Assembly: GCF_020379485.1 (NCBI RefSeq)
Contig: NW_026015118.1
Coordinates: forward strand, 1 to 64,000
Direction of reading: 5' to 3'
DNA: 64,000 nt
From: Brassica napus
Taxonomy: Eukaryota > Streptophyta > Magnoliopsida > Brassicales > Brassicaceae
Shown here: piece after piece, positions 36,725 through 47,212 of the stretch
Layout of the letters: each line of letters begins with the position of its first letter
Position numbering within the stretch: the stretch's first letter is position 1
The notes under the pieces: model-generated
The model's input: the letters and a program-made list of their open reading frames with translations, nothing else
What the model was told of the DNA's origin: nothing
Databases searched by the model: none
Made by a program: the position numbers and the translations under genes

Positions 36725-38318
36725 CCAAGCTCTAGGAGACTGCTTCAGCCCATATATAGCCTTCTTCAATCTCAAAACATTCCCTGGCTTTACTAGATGC
36801 TCAAGACCAGGAGGTGGATGCATGTATACTTCATCTTCAAGTTCACCTTGCAAGAAAGCATTCTTCACATCCATTTGCCACAAATCCCACTCCAAGTTTG
36901 TTGCAATAGATAACACAATTCGAATTGTGTGAAGCTTGGCCACTGGTGCAAAGGTATCAATGTAATCTTCCCCATAAGTCTGTGTAAATCCTCTTGCAAC
37001 CAGCCTAGTCTTGCGCCTATCTATCTCCCCATTTGCAAGGTACTTGATGGTGAAGATCCATCTGCTTGAAACTGCCTTCTTCCTTTTAGGTAACTCACTC
37101 TCATACCAAGTATCATTCCTGATCATTGCATCCCTTTCATCTCCTACTGAATCTCTCCAAACCTTGTGCTTCATAGCTTCTTCATAAGATCTTGGTATCT
37201 CATTCTCATCCAAGTTACACATAAACACCATGTGCTCTTCTGGAAACTCTGCAAAGGAACACACGGCTTGAGAGGGATGCTCCACAGCCTGGGCATTGTA
37301 GTACACTCTCGTGTTTACCCAGTTGGAAGGATCCCTCCTTATCCTTGTGCTCCTCCGCAAGGTCTCAACCTGTTCTTCAGCCTGAACATTCTCTTGTGCT
37401 TCCTCTCTTAAACCAGTAGGTTCTCCCTGCTCATTTCCACCTGACTGAGCTTCACTCTCTACTTCCTGTGTCTCCTCCTGATCATGCTGACCTGAATCCT
37501 CTTGGTTATGCTCCTGCTCCCCTGATTCAGATCCATTCCCCCTCTCATGATCAAGAGGGGTTGTTCCTCCAGCTTCTCCAGTTTGATTAGAAGGTCCGGT
37601 TCTTCCTGGTTCCTGATCTTGGGATAATCCTATCCCTAGCCTCTCCAACAACACTCTCAATGTTGTTGCCTTCTCTGATGGAGCTCGGGACAGATCCTCT
37701 AGGTCTTCCCATTTCTTCTCCTCATAATACCCTTTAGACTCAACAAACTTCACTTCTCTAGATACCATAACCCTCCTAGTTATTGGATCATAACATTTGT
37801 AGCCTTTCTGAGTGATTGAGTACCCAATGAACATAGCTTTAGTACTCTTTGCTTCTAGCTTGTTCCTTCTTTCTCCGGGAATCATCACATAACATAAGCA
37901 CCCAAAGACTCTCAAATGATCAATGTGTGGCTTGGCCTTGTTCAATACTTCAAAGGGAGACAGTTTCTTCAAGACACGGGTTGGCACTCTATTGATGAGA
38001 TAGCAAGCAGTCTGAACAGCATCACTCCAAAACCTCTTAGGGACATTCATGTGGAACATGATTGATCTCGCAACCTCCATCAAATGTCTGTTCTTCCTCT
38101 CAGCCACCCCATTTTGTTGTGGTGTGTAAGGACAGCTAGTTTGTTGCACAATCCCATGCTTTGCAAGATGACTCTTGAAAGCATTGCTCGTGTATTCTCC
38201 TCCATTATCAGACCTCAGAATCCTCACAGTGGCATTGTACTGATTAGTAACATATGCTTGGAAGTTCATGAAGGCTTCTAGGACTCTGTCTTTGGAGGGA
38301 ATCATGGTGATCCATGTG
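36725..38318 (-). pseudogene. Cop1-b pol fragment (integrase core to RT start)
   Basis: It continues the Cop1 polyprotein from within the integrase core ([23 protein letters not shown]) through the Q/E/G-rich linker to RT ([16 protein letters not shown]), where Cop2-a interrupts it. It is open throughout and nearly identical to Cop1-a, with changes such as LPKRKKA for LPKGKKA. At its 5' edge it is cut by Cop3 in the codons for the YTWIT segment, with the duplication ATGTG at 38,314-38,318. Confidence 0.9.
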
Positions 38319-38911
38319 TATGACTTTTAGAGTAATGAAGAGTAATCTGAGTGTTTAAGAGAGATTAGAGAAGAACTGAGTGTAGAGAGTAAGATAAGAG
38401 ATCGAGACTAAGAATAAGCCATGGAGGCAAAGATAATCAGAACTGTCTAATCTTTATTATGGATGAGGTTACAATATATATAGGAGAGACATTAGGGCTT
38501 TCAAGTAAGGGAAATGGCACTAGTCTAAGCATGTGTAGTCAAGGTCAGAAAGTAACACACGCGTTTGGCTTTACAGCCTGTCCAAGAGCTGGATAGATAA
38601 GGTGCGCTCCAACCTTATCCATAAACGGTCTGATCCGTTCCAAACCTTCCGTGTCTGATGGTGGCTTTGCCTTCCATCCTCCTTCTCCTTTACGTTCTCT
38701 TATCTGTACGGTCATGCCCTATCCGTACATGCCATGCCCTAACTTTGCACAACCTTTAAATAGACTTTAAAGGTGATTCAAGTCATCATGGTCGAGGTGA
38801 TCCGTACTGGCCGTACACTGGCCGTACCGTCCGTACACACGCCGTCCGTTCCCTCTCCCATTACTCTCCTAACTCCTCCTCTCTTATCATAATGGCTTCC
38901 TCATCTCAACA
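38319..38911 (-). repeat. Cop3 3' LTR
   Basis: A 593-bp LTR matching 43,775-44,367. Two substitutions at the very end (TATGAC for TGTTAC) change the terminal dinucleotide. It carries several CCGTAC/GTAC motifs (38,700-38,850). Confidence 0.92.
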
Positions 38912-38926
38912 CTCCCCCTCAAGCTT
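38912..38926 (-). other. Polypurine tract, Cop3
   Basis: AAGCTTGAGGGGGAG on the - strand abuts the 3' LTR. Confidence 0.87.
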
Positions 38927-39052
38927 AGCTTTGTGAAAGCCTAAGCTTGGACAGCCATGAGATCTTCCTCATTAAAAACCTTACCAAGGAAAACCCATTG
39001 GGATAAAACCTTGATAAGGGAAAAAGAGTAAAGACCTCACAGCCAAAGGGGA

Positions 39053-42000
39053 TCAGCTCCTTCTCTTCCCAAGATCAATGAGGCCCAACCTGATGTGAAT
39101 GGACTCCATTGTCTTCTGTCTTGCAGCCTTGGTGAACACATCCGCTAACTGATCTTCACTTCTTGTGTAGCATGGCAAGATAACTCCTAAGATGATCATC
39201 TGTCTCACCTTGTGGCAATCCACTTCAATGTGCTTGGTTCTCTCATGGAACACCGAGTTGGAGGCAATGTGGATGGCAGCTTGGTTATCACAATGCATTG
39301 TCATTGGCGTGGCTTGATCAATCTCCAAATGCTTCAAGATGCCCTTGATCCACACCAGCTCGTTGGTCAGCTTCAGCATAGCTCTATACTCAGCTTCTGC
39401 ACTTGAACAAGACACCACCTTCTGCTTCTTGCTCTTCCAAGTAACCAAGTTGCCTCCAATGAATGTGCAATAGCCTGTGGTTGATCTCCTGTCTGCTCTA
39501 TCACCAGCCCAATCCGCATCACAGTATCCAACCACTTCAGTGCTCCCATTGCAACCCATCCATACTCCTTGATCAGGTGAGCCGTTGAGATACATCAAGA
39601 TCCTCTCCACCATGCGCCAATGATGTTCCTTAGGCACTTGCATGTGTTGACTCACCTGATTCACAGCAAAGCAAATGTCAGGCCTAGTTATTGTAAGGTA
39701 AATCAATTTACCAACTAGCTTTCTATAGAGTTTAGGATCCTGATAAGGCTTGCTGTCTTCAATCTCCCCCTCTCGTGGGACTTTGTAGCCATCCTCCATA
39801 GGCATCCTTGCTGTCTTGCCTCCATAAGCACCTGCACCTTTCAAAAGATCAAGTGTATACTTCCTTTGGGACATGAACAAACCTTCCTTGGATCTACATA
39901 TCTCAATTCCAAGAAAGTATTTCATTTCTCCCAAGTCTTTAATCTCAAACATGGACTTAAGGAACTCCTTGGTTGCTATGATACCTTCCTTATCACTTCC
40001 TGTGATAATGATATCATCAACATACACAAGGAGTGCAATCATACCTGAGGAAGTAGTGAGAGTGAAGAGGGTGTGGTCTAGTTCAGACTTCTTGAAGCCT
40101 CGGCCATTCAGAGTAGTACTCAGCTTGTTGTACCAAGCTCTTGGTGATTGCTTCAGTCCATAGATAGCTTTCTTCAGTCTCAACACATTCCCTCTCTTCA
40201 CTAAGTGTTCCAAGCCTGGAGGTGGATGCATATACACTTCATCCTCCAGCTCTCCTTGTAGAAATGCATTCTTCACATCCATTTGCCATAAGCCCCATCC
40301 AAGGTTCACAGCTAAGCTTAAGACAATCCGGATTGTGTGAAGTTTAGCTACTGGTGCAAAGGTCTCAATGTAATCTTCTCCATAAGTTTGAGTAAAGCCT
40401 CTTGCAACCAATCTTGACTTCTTCCTCTCCACCTTTCCATCAGCCTTATACTTGATTGTGAAGATCCATCTACTAGTCACCGCCTTCTTCCCTTTTGGTA
40501 ACTCACTCTCATACCATGTATCATTCTTGATCATAGCTCCTGCCTCAGCTCCAACTGATTCCTTCCATTCTTTATCCATCATTGCCTCTTCATAGCTTCT
40601 TGGTATGTAGTTCTCATCCAAGTTTACCATAAAAGCACAATGTTCTTCAGGGTATTGAGCAAAGGAACACACAGCTTGAGAAGGATGCTCCACAGCCTGG
40701 GCATTGTAGTACACTCTCGTGCTTACCCAGTTGGAAGCATCTCTCCTAATCCGTGTGCTTCTTCTCAATGCTGGTTCCGGTTGTTCCACTTCCACTTGTG
40801 ATTCTTCTCCACTTTCTTGTGGTACAGAAGTAGACATTTCAACTGCCTCTTCTTCTCCTAGCTGACTTGCTTCAGCTCCATCTTGCTGTTCACTTACTTC
40901 CACATCTTGATCATGTGTACCAGATGCTCCACTACTCTCTTGAGTTGTCTCTGGTTCACTCCTTTCCCCCCCATGATCAGAAGTGGGAGTTGCTGAACGT
41001 CCACCATTTGGTGGTTGAGATCCTGGGTTACTGCCAGATCCTTGCTGATCTTGTCTCACCTTGACTCCAATACTTTCTAAGATGATCCGCAAGGTAGTGG
41101 CTCTCTCCGAGGTAAGATCCTTCAAGTCTTCTTTGTTTTGCTCCTCATAATATCCTCTCTCTTCAACAAACTTCACATCCCTTGATACCAGCACCCTTCT
41201 TGTGTCTGGATTATAACACTTGTATCCCTTTTGAGTTGTAGAGTAGCCAATAAACATTGCCTTAGTACTCCTAGCTTCAAGCTTGTTTCTCAACTCCCCG
41301 GGTATCAAAACATAACATAAACACCCAAAGATCCTAATATGTTCTAATGAGGGTTTATGTTTGTTGAGAACCTCAAATGGTGACTGCCCTTTCAGGATCA
41401 GTGTGGGAGTCCTGTTGATTAGATAGCAGGCCGTGGCTACTGCATCACTCCAAAACTTCTTAGGTACATTAGCTTGGAACATCATTGATCTTGCAACTTC
41501 CATAAGGTGCCTATTCTTCCTCTCAGCCACACCATTCTGTTGTGGAGTGTAGGGACAGCTTGTTTGATGAAGAATTCCATACTGAGATAAGTGTTGCTTG
41601 AAAGCTTGTCCAATGTATTCTCCTCCATTATCTGACCTGAAAATCTTAATCTTGGCTTGATAATGGTTAGTTACATAGGATTGAAAATTTTTAAATGCAT
41701 CAAGTACCCTATCTTTAGTTGGAATTAAGGTTAACCAGGTGTATTTAGATTTTTCATCAATGAATGAGACATAATACTTATGATTCTCTCTAGATAAACA
41801 AGGAGCAGTCCATACATCAGAGTGAATAAGATCAAAGCAATTCTCATAAACCGTAGAAGAGTTTGGAAATACAGTTCTACAATGCTTGCCTAAAATGCAA
41901 GCTTCACAATCATTGTTTTCAAAAGAAACACCTGGCAACATCAGTTTTAAAGCCTTATTATGAGGGTGTCCTAGTCTAGCATGCCACAATGCATTCTTAT

Positions 42001-43582
42001 TTAAACTAGGAACAGAAGCAGTAGTAAACGAGCAGCTAATGTCAGAAACAGGAGCAAGATCTTCAAGCAAATATAAGTCTCCTTTTGTTACTCCTTTTCC
42101 AATCACTTTGCTGCTTTCAATATCCTGAAACTTCACATCATTAGGACTAAATATGACATTGCATTGCAAGTCAGTTGCACATTTCTTGACAGATAATAAG
42201 TTTGAAGTAAAGTCAGGCATATAGAAAGCTTTTGAGTCTTTACTAAACAGTTTAAGTGTTCCTATTCCTTTAATTGGAACCTTATCACCATTTGCAATCA
42301 TCACATGACCCTTAGTAGGCACAATGTTCTTAATTAACTTAGTATCACTAATCATGTGATGTGATGCACCTGAATCTACAATAAGAGGTCTAGTTGATTG
42401 ATTACTAGCAAGGTGAGCGAGTATACTAGATGGCTTATATGCATTGTAGTTATTTGCATTTCTTAGCAACCTAGCTATACTATCAGTTCTAGTGATGCAA
42501 TCTAAGTCTCCTACAGTCCTAGCAATCATGGAAGCACCATAAGAATAACCATTGATGTTACCGTTATCCTTGAACATCTTGATGAGTGCATCAATGTCAG
42601 CCTTCCTTATGAAGTCCTGATCATTGTTGCGGCTGCTAGGAGCTCCCATGTACGCCACCAGAGACTTGCCATCACTTGTACCACCTTCTTGAGCCTTGCT
42701 AGTACCCACATCACTTGACCCGTCAGACATGTGAGCTCTAGCTTCCCTTTCCTTCATGAACTTTGCCGGTTTGAGGTGTGGGTGGAGTATCCAACACTGG
42801 CTCTTCTTGTGGCCTTGCTTCTTGCAATGATCACAGCTCCCATTGAACCTCCTATCCTCAAACTTCCCATTCGTAGCTCTGTTAGCTTGTGGAGTCTCTC
42901 CTTGCTCAGCTTGCGCGGCTTGGTTAGCTAAAGACAACTCCCCCTTCTTCCCAAACAACCCAATTGACCCTTGCTCTTTCTGAATCCGAGAACACACTTC
43001 CTCCAAGTCAGGTAGAGTATCATCTCTCAGCATGTGTTGTATCAGCCCACTGTATGCCGGATTCAGTGTCAAGAGCAGTCCAAAGACCTTGTCCTGCTCA
43101 CGCCTCTTGATTAGCTCACTGGGATCAACCGTGCTTGGCCTCAACATCTCTAGCTCGGACCAGAGTGACCTGAACCTTCCTAGGTGCTTGGTAAACTCCA
43201 TGTCTTCTTGAGTCAAGTTGTTGATTTCTTGCTTCACCTCAAAGACTCTACTCAGGTTGGATGTGTTTCCATACACCCTCTTTAAGGTATCCCACAACTC
43301 CTTTGCTGTCTCACAGTAGCAGTATGCATCCAGAATCGCCGGCTCTAAGGAAGCATGAAGAACTGACATCACCATCATGTCTTCCTGCTCCCACCTCTCG
43401 AATGGATCCTTTGCTGTCTCATCCTTGTCTTCTTCTTGAGCAACCGGCTTTGGGGCCGTTCCAGAGGTAATGTGTCCCCACAAGCCTTTGCTTCCAACTG
43501 CGGTCTTCACCATCCGTGACCACACTAGGTAGTTGTTCCCCTTGAACACCACCGCGACCTTCATCTTCATCCCACTATCCAT
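39053..43582 (-). CDS. Cop3 Gag-Pol polyprotein, 1,509 aa
   Basis: An intact Copia polyprotein. The start is placed at MDSGMKMK, which matches the MDS starts of Cop1 and Cop4. An in-frame Met lies 19 codons upstream (43,639). Gag has the usual plant Copia N-terminus (FKGNNYLVWSRMVKTA) and a CCHC knuckle CX2CX4HX4C at C250, C253, H258, C263. Protease DSGA is at 403-406. Integrase has H534, H539, C559, C562 and D589, D651, E687 (D,D35E). A S/E/Q-rich linker precedes RT with YVDD near 1,187, then RNase H with CDADW, SSAEAEY and HCDNQAA. No stop or frameshift is seen. The protein would package and reverse-transcribe its RNA in cytoplasmic particles and integrate the DNA in the nucleus. Confidence 0.95.
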   Translation of the reverse strand: MDSGMKMKVAVVFKGNNYLVWSRMVKTAVGSKGLWGHITSGTAPKPVAQEEDKDETAKDPFERWEQEDMMVMSVLHASLEPAILDAYCYCETAKELWDTLKRVYGNTSNLSRVFEVKQEINNLTQEDMEFTKHLGRFRSLWSELEMLRPSTVDPSELIKRREQDKVFGLLLTLNPAYSGLIQHMLRDDTLPDLEEVCSRIQKEQGSIGLFGKKGELSLANQAAQAEQGETPQANRATNGKFEDRRFNGSCDHCKKQGHKKSQCWILHPHLKPAKFMKEREARAHMSDGSSDVGTSKAQEGGTSDGKSLVAYMGAPSSRNNDQDFIRKADIDALIKMFKDNGNINGYSYGASMIARTVGDLDCITRTDSIARLLRNANNYNAYKPSSILAHLASNQSTRPLIVDSGASHHMISDTKLIKNIVPTKGHVMIANGDKVPIKGIGTLKLFSKDSKAFYMPDFTSNLLSVKKCATDLQCNVIFSPNDVKFQDIESSKVIGKGVTKGDLYLLEDLAPVSDISCSFTTASVPSLNKNALWHARLGHPHNKALKLMLPGVSFENNDCEACILGKHCRTVFPNSSTVYENCFDLIHSDVWTAPCLSRENHKYYVSFIDEKSKYTWLTLIPTKDRVLDAFKNFQSYVTNHYQAKIKIFRSDNGGEYIGQAFKQHLSQYGILHQTSCPYTPQQNGVAERKNRHLMEVARSMMFQANVPKKFWSDAVATACYLINRTPTLILKGQSPFEVLNKHKPSLEHIRIFGCLCYVLIPGELRNKLEARSTKAMFIGYSTTQKGYKCYNPDTRRVLVSRDVKFVEERGYYEEQNKEDLKDLTSERATTLRIILESIGVKVRQDQQGSGSNPGSQPPNGGRSATPTSDHGGERSEPETTQESSGASGTHDQDVEVSEQQDGAEASQLGEEEAVEMSTSVPQESGEESQVEVEQPEPALRRSTRIRRDASNWVSTRVYYNAQAVEHPSQAVCSFAQYPEEHCAFMVNLDENYIPRSYEEAMMDKEWKESVGAEAGAMIKNDTWYESELPKGKKAVTSRWIFTIKYKADGKVERKKSRLVARGFTQTYGEDYIETFAPVAKLHTIRIVLSLAVNLGWGLWQMDVKNAFLQGELEDEVYMHPPPGLEHLVKRGNVLRLKKAIYGLKQSPRAWYNKLSTTLNGRGFKKSELDHTLFTLTTSSGMIALLVYVDDIIITGSDKEGIIATKEFLKSMFEIKDLGEMKYFLGIEICRSKEGLFMSQRKYTLDLLKGAGAYGGKTARMPMEDGYKVPREGEIEDSKPYQDPKLYRKLVGKLIYLTITRPDICFAVNQVSQHMQVPKEHHWRMVERILMYLNGSPDQGVWMGCNGSTEVVGYCDADWAGDRADRRSTTGYCTFIGGNLVTWKSKKQKVVSCSSAEAEYRAMLKLTNELVWIKGILKHLEIDQATPMTMHCDNQAAIHIASNSVFHERTKHIEVDCHKVRQMIILGVILPCYTRSEDQLADVFTKAARQKTMESIHIRLGLIDLGKRRS

Positions 43583-43756
43583 CTTGAAGCAGCTAGACGT
43601 AAACAGCTTGCTAAATCTTGGACTGAGAGTAGTAATCACACCAACAAGACCAAAGACACAACCGGAGAAGACTTGAAGCTTGAATCTTCAACGCCCAGCT
43701 CCTAGCTTTTATCCTTTGTCTTGATACAAACCTCAACAAGAACTCAGATTCTCATG

Positions 43757-43774
43757 AACCTGGCTCTGATACCA
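43757..43774 (-). other. Primer binding site, Cop3
   Basis: An 18-nt initiator-Met tRNA match adjoining the 5' LTR. Confidence 0.93.
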
Positions 43775-44367
43775 TGTTACTTTTAGAGTAATGAAGAGTA
43801 ATCTGAGTGTTTAAGAGAGATTAGAGAAGAACTGAGTGTAGAGAGTAAGATAAGAGATCGAGACTAAGAATAAGCCATGGAGGCAAAGATAATCAGAACT
43901 GTCTAATCTTTATTATGGATGAGGTTACAATATATATAGGAGAGACATTAGGGCTTTCAAGTAAGGGAAATGGCACTAGTCTAAGCATGTGTAGTCAAGG
44001 TCAGAAAGTAACACACGCGTTTGGCTTTACAGCCTGTCCAAGAGCTGGATAGATAAGGTGCGCTCCAACCTTATCCATAAACGGTCTGATCCGTTCCAAA
44101 CCTTCCGTGTCTGATGGTGGCTTTGCCTTCCATCCTCCTTCTCCTTTACGTTCTCTTATCTGTACGGTCATGCCCTATCCGTACATGCCATGCCCTAACT
44201 TTGCACAACCTTTAAATAGACTTTAAAGGTGATTCAAGTCATCATGGTCGAGGTGATCCGTACTGGCCGTACACTGGCCGTACCGTCCGTACACACGCCG
44301 TCCGTTCCCTCTCCCATTACTCTCCTAACTCCTCCTCTCTTATCATAATGGCTTCCTCATCTCAACA
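43775..44367 (-). repeat. Cop3 5' LTR
   Basis: A 593-bp LTR with canonical TG...CA ends on the - strand (TGTTGAGATG...AAAGTAACA). Confidence 0.93.
43929..43939 (-). promoter_or_regulatory. Cop3 TATA box
   Basis: CCTATATATATTG on the - strand. A W-box core TTGACT (complement at 43,993-43,998) lies about 55 bp upstream in the transcribed direction, in the shared context TTGACTACACATGCTT. The spacing suits a Pol II LTR promoter. This is inference from position only. Confidence 0.6.
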
Positions 44368-44438
44368 ATGTGTACTTGGACTTCTCATCAATGAAAGTCA
44401 CAAAGTACTTATGGCTGTCTCTAGACATACAGGGAGCT
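44368..44438 (-). pseudogene. Cop1-b integrase fragment, 71 bp
   Basis: A small piece of the Cop1 integrase (residues CMSRDSHKYFVTFIDEKSKYT region) caught between Cop3 and Cop4. It has ATGTG, the Cop3 duplication, on its left and GAGCT, the Cop4 duplication, on its right (44,434-44,438). Its frame continues into 49,144 onward once Cop4 is removed. Confidence 0.9.
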
Positions 44439-45399
44439 TATGAGGTTTTCAGAGTACCAGTACTTGAGTGATGTAAGAACAGATGAGAGATTGATGTATG
44501 ATGAAGTATGAAGAATAGAAATGAGTTTAAGAGAATCAAGGAGAGTATAAGAGAGACTGAGAGATTAGGAACGTGTATAGGAGATTAGAGAGACTTAGTA
44601 ACAAGATTAGGAGACTTAGTAACCAGAGAATAAGATTCAAGAACAAGTTTATGAAGAAGAGAGACTCTCTCAGCTTAAGGGTTACAAAATGAACATAAGA
44701 GGCTTATATATGCCTTTACACAATTCATATCACAAACCTAGATCCTAAGGCTATAATTAAAAGATAGAATGGATGGTAAGGATGAGAGAAGAGTGGTCTT
44801 TGATGTTCTGGTGATAGCTGGCGACTTTGGACTGAATGGAGAGCTCAGATTGCTTCATTTGAATGAAGGGAGGAGATTGGTCTTTGCTGTAAAGGTAAAG
44901 CACCTTTACCTTTCCAGCTTGCACATACAGCTCACTCTGATCCCTTTGGTATATTCCCTTTCCCTCTCACACTTCCACGGTCACTATAGGAAAGGATAGA
45001 ATCAGAGTGAACCGCCCTCACATTGCACATCTTGATTTGGGCTGAACCGGATGACTTGGGCGTGTGGAGTGGCCGTACGGTTGATGGTACGGACCTCCTG
45101 TCCGTACCACTATCCCTAACTATGCACATTGCCTTATCTCCTTCTTGACTGATCCCAAACACCTTCATGATTCACCCTAGACCGTACAAGGCCGTACTGA
45201 ACGCCCTATCTTTGCACCACACTTCCATCTTCTCTCTAACTCCTTCACAGCCTTCACATGATCAGTCTAAGTCTTTCCTAGACTTAACTTCTCAAGATAA
45301 CTACTTCAGAACACCTCTGAAGCTTGATTGAACTCTTCTGGACATCTTCTAGAGCTTGCCCTATTATTGTACAAGCTCTATCTTCTCTTCAGTTCAACA
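44439..45399 (-). repeat. Cop4 3' LTR
   Basis: A 961-bp LTR reading TGTTGAACTG...CCTCATA on the - strand. It is nearly identical to 48,183-49,143. Confidence 0.93.
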
Positions 45400-45414
45400 C
45401 TCCCCCTCAAGCTT
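45400..45414 (-). other. Polypurine tract, Cop4
   Basis: AAGCTTGAGGGGGAG on the - strand abuts the 3' LTR. Confidence 0.87.
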
Positions 45415-46137
45415 GACTTTAGGAGATCCTAAGCCAAGCTTGGAACTCTGAAGAGTCTCCCTCATTAAAAACCTTACAAGGAAAACCCATTGGGACAAAA
45501 CCTTGCAAGGGAAAAAGAGTGGAGCTCTCCAAAGCCTAGGGATTGGCCAGTGAACTCTTGTGCCTTAGAACCAGTGTGGTTGGACACAAGAAGTTCTGGA
45601 TCACGGCCTAAACTGGTGCAGCAACTCCTCAAGACTTTGCGCACTCAACAACTCAGCTTCACCTCTTCATGGAACTGGTTTGGATCTCCCCCTCTCAACT
45701 GACTTCACAGCCTTCTTAGAGAAGCTAGGAAATGACCAGGTTCTTCTTTGATGAGGCTCAAGCACTTGTACCTGATACATTATCCCAAAGGTGCATCAGT
45801 ACTTATCAAGAAACATCACACAATCCATTCAATCATTTTAAGTATCATTTCTAGACTTTAGATTTGAAATGATGAATGTATTGAATTGAATTGAGCTTAG
45901 GACACTTCCCTTATTTTAGATGAGTTCCCACTCGGCCATTGCACCATCTCCATGGCATCATCAGCTTCTTGGAAAGGCAGAATGGATTCATCAGCTTCTC
46001 ATCAATCACTTCACCATAGAAGCCGCTTTGATCAGTTCACCTTCACCCTTAGACTGCCTAGAATAACTCCGGCTGATGATCCTGTCTAGGAGCCTTTGCA
46101 AAGACTTGTTACTGACCATGGATCATATGCATTAAGA

Positions 46138-46152
46138 CTCCCCCTCAAGCTT
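46138..46152 (-). other. Second, internal polypurine-like tract of Cop4
   Basis: The same 15-bp motif AAGCTTGAGGGGGAG as the true polypurine tracts lies 740 bp inside the element, with no LTR after it. It could be a second plus-strand primer or the scar of a lost LTR junction. Confidence 0.6.
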
Positions 46153-46318
46153 AGAACCGTGACTAGAAGGAGCTAAGCTTGTGATGATCATATGCATCCC
46201 CATGGTCTTATAACTATCAGTCTTTCATGATAGCTTTCTTCTTGTGAGTTAACTCTCTTCCTTATCTAGGAACTAGGGTGTTTGAATCACCATAGAGAGA
46301 CTCACAAGACACACTTCT

Positions 46319-46470
46319 CATTGCATAATGACCCATGCTACACTTCCTGTAGTCTTTGGACTGGATATGTCCAATGGTATTATGCAATGGCCATCTCTCA
46401 TTGCATAATCAATCACACTACACTTCCTGTAGATTATGGACTAACATGTCCTAGTGATGATATGCAATGG
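46319..46470 (-). repeat. Two tandem hairpin units, 80-bp period
   Basis: Units start with CATTGCATAAT at 46,319 and 46,399. The first closes with ATTATGCAATG at 46,379-46,389, a perfect 11-bp inverted arm. The second closes less perfectly at 46,460-46,470. Both share CTACACTTCCTGTAG, itself near-palindromic, in the loop. A structured RNA in the Cop4 genome is possible. Confidence 0.7.
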
Positions 46471-47212
46471 CACTAGACCTTTGTCTCTACATTCTTGGCT
46501 GTTGGCAAGTTACATGTATCACTTTCCTTGTGTACCTAACACCACCACAACTCAATGCAAGATCAGATCATCCCATTGGGATCAAACCAAGATAATTCAT
46601 CCTGTTTGATCACCAATGCCACAGCAATATATAAACCTTGAAACAAGCCAATCAATCAAGGCAAGAACAAGCAGATTTCAATCTCTAAAATGACAATGCA
46701 AGTTTTACCAATACATTGACACTTTAGGCTCATTTTTAAATGCATCAATACATGAATGCACAATCCTAAAGCATTAACTATATGAATGCAACAGGTTCAA
46801 TCCATGAGACACATTAAAGCTATGCACAACAGTTTCAATCAAAACCAATGATGCAAGCAACTTAGACAATTTCTAATTGATGCTAGACTTTCATTGATGG
46901 ATTAAACATAGGCATTAGCATCAGTACACACTCGGATTGAACTTAGACAATATGAGACATGCTTATGTATGCAAAACAGCTTCTCAAACATGATGCAAGC
47001 AGTAGAGACATTCTACTCAATTCTACAACACATTCATGATGATTCAAGCTATGGCAACACACAAGACAATGCAATAACAAGACATGAGATTCTGGGACTC
47101 TAGACACCACTCACAGCACAATAAATAAAGACACAAGCTCTTATTAAGGGTTAGGAGGTTTGCTTACAAACAAGAGATCCGAGCTGATCTCTTGAACCTC
47201 CATGGGCACGGT

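Larger units (their letters stand above)
38319..44367 (-). mobile_element. Cop3, complete Ty1/Copia element with classical Gag-Pol
   Basis: A 6,049-bp element in the integrase region of Cop1-b, flanked by ATGTG (38,314-38,318 and 44,368-44,372). Its 593-bp LTRs are identical by eye except at the outer end of the left one, where TATGAC replaces TGTTAC. It has a primer site, polypurine tract, conserved 3' UTR block and an intact gag-pol. It is the only complete element here with a CCHC zinc knuckle in Gag and full pol, so it is the best candidate for full autonomy and for helping Cop4. Confidence 0.95.
45415..47212 (-). other. Cop4 non-coding internal region
   Basis: About 1.8 kb between the gag stop and the 3' LTR with no supportable gene on either strand. 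It holds the conserved 3' UTR block (45,448-45,520), a second polypurine-like motif (46,138-46,152), a pair of hairpin repeats (46,319-46,470) and otherwise AT-rich sequence. No pol remnant was recognised. Confidence 0.75.

Noticed and set aside
44769..45168. Short frames in the Cop4 LTRs
   Set aside because: They occur identically in both LTRs, on both strands, and overlap promoter sequence. No protein family was recognised.
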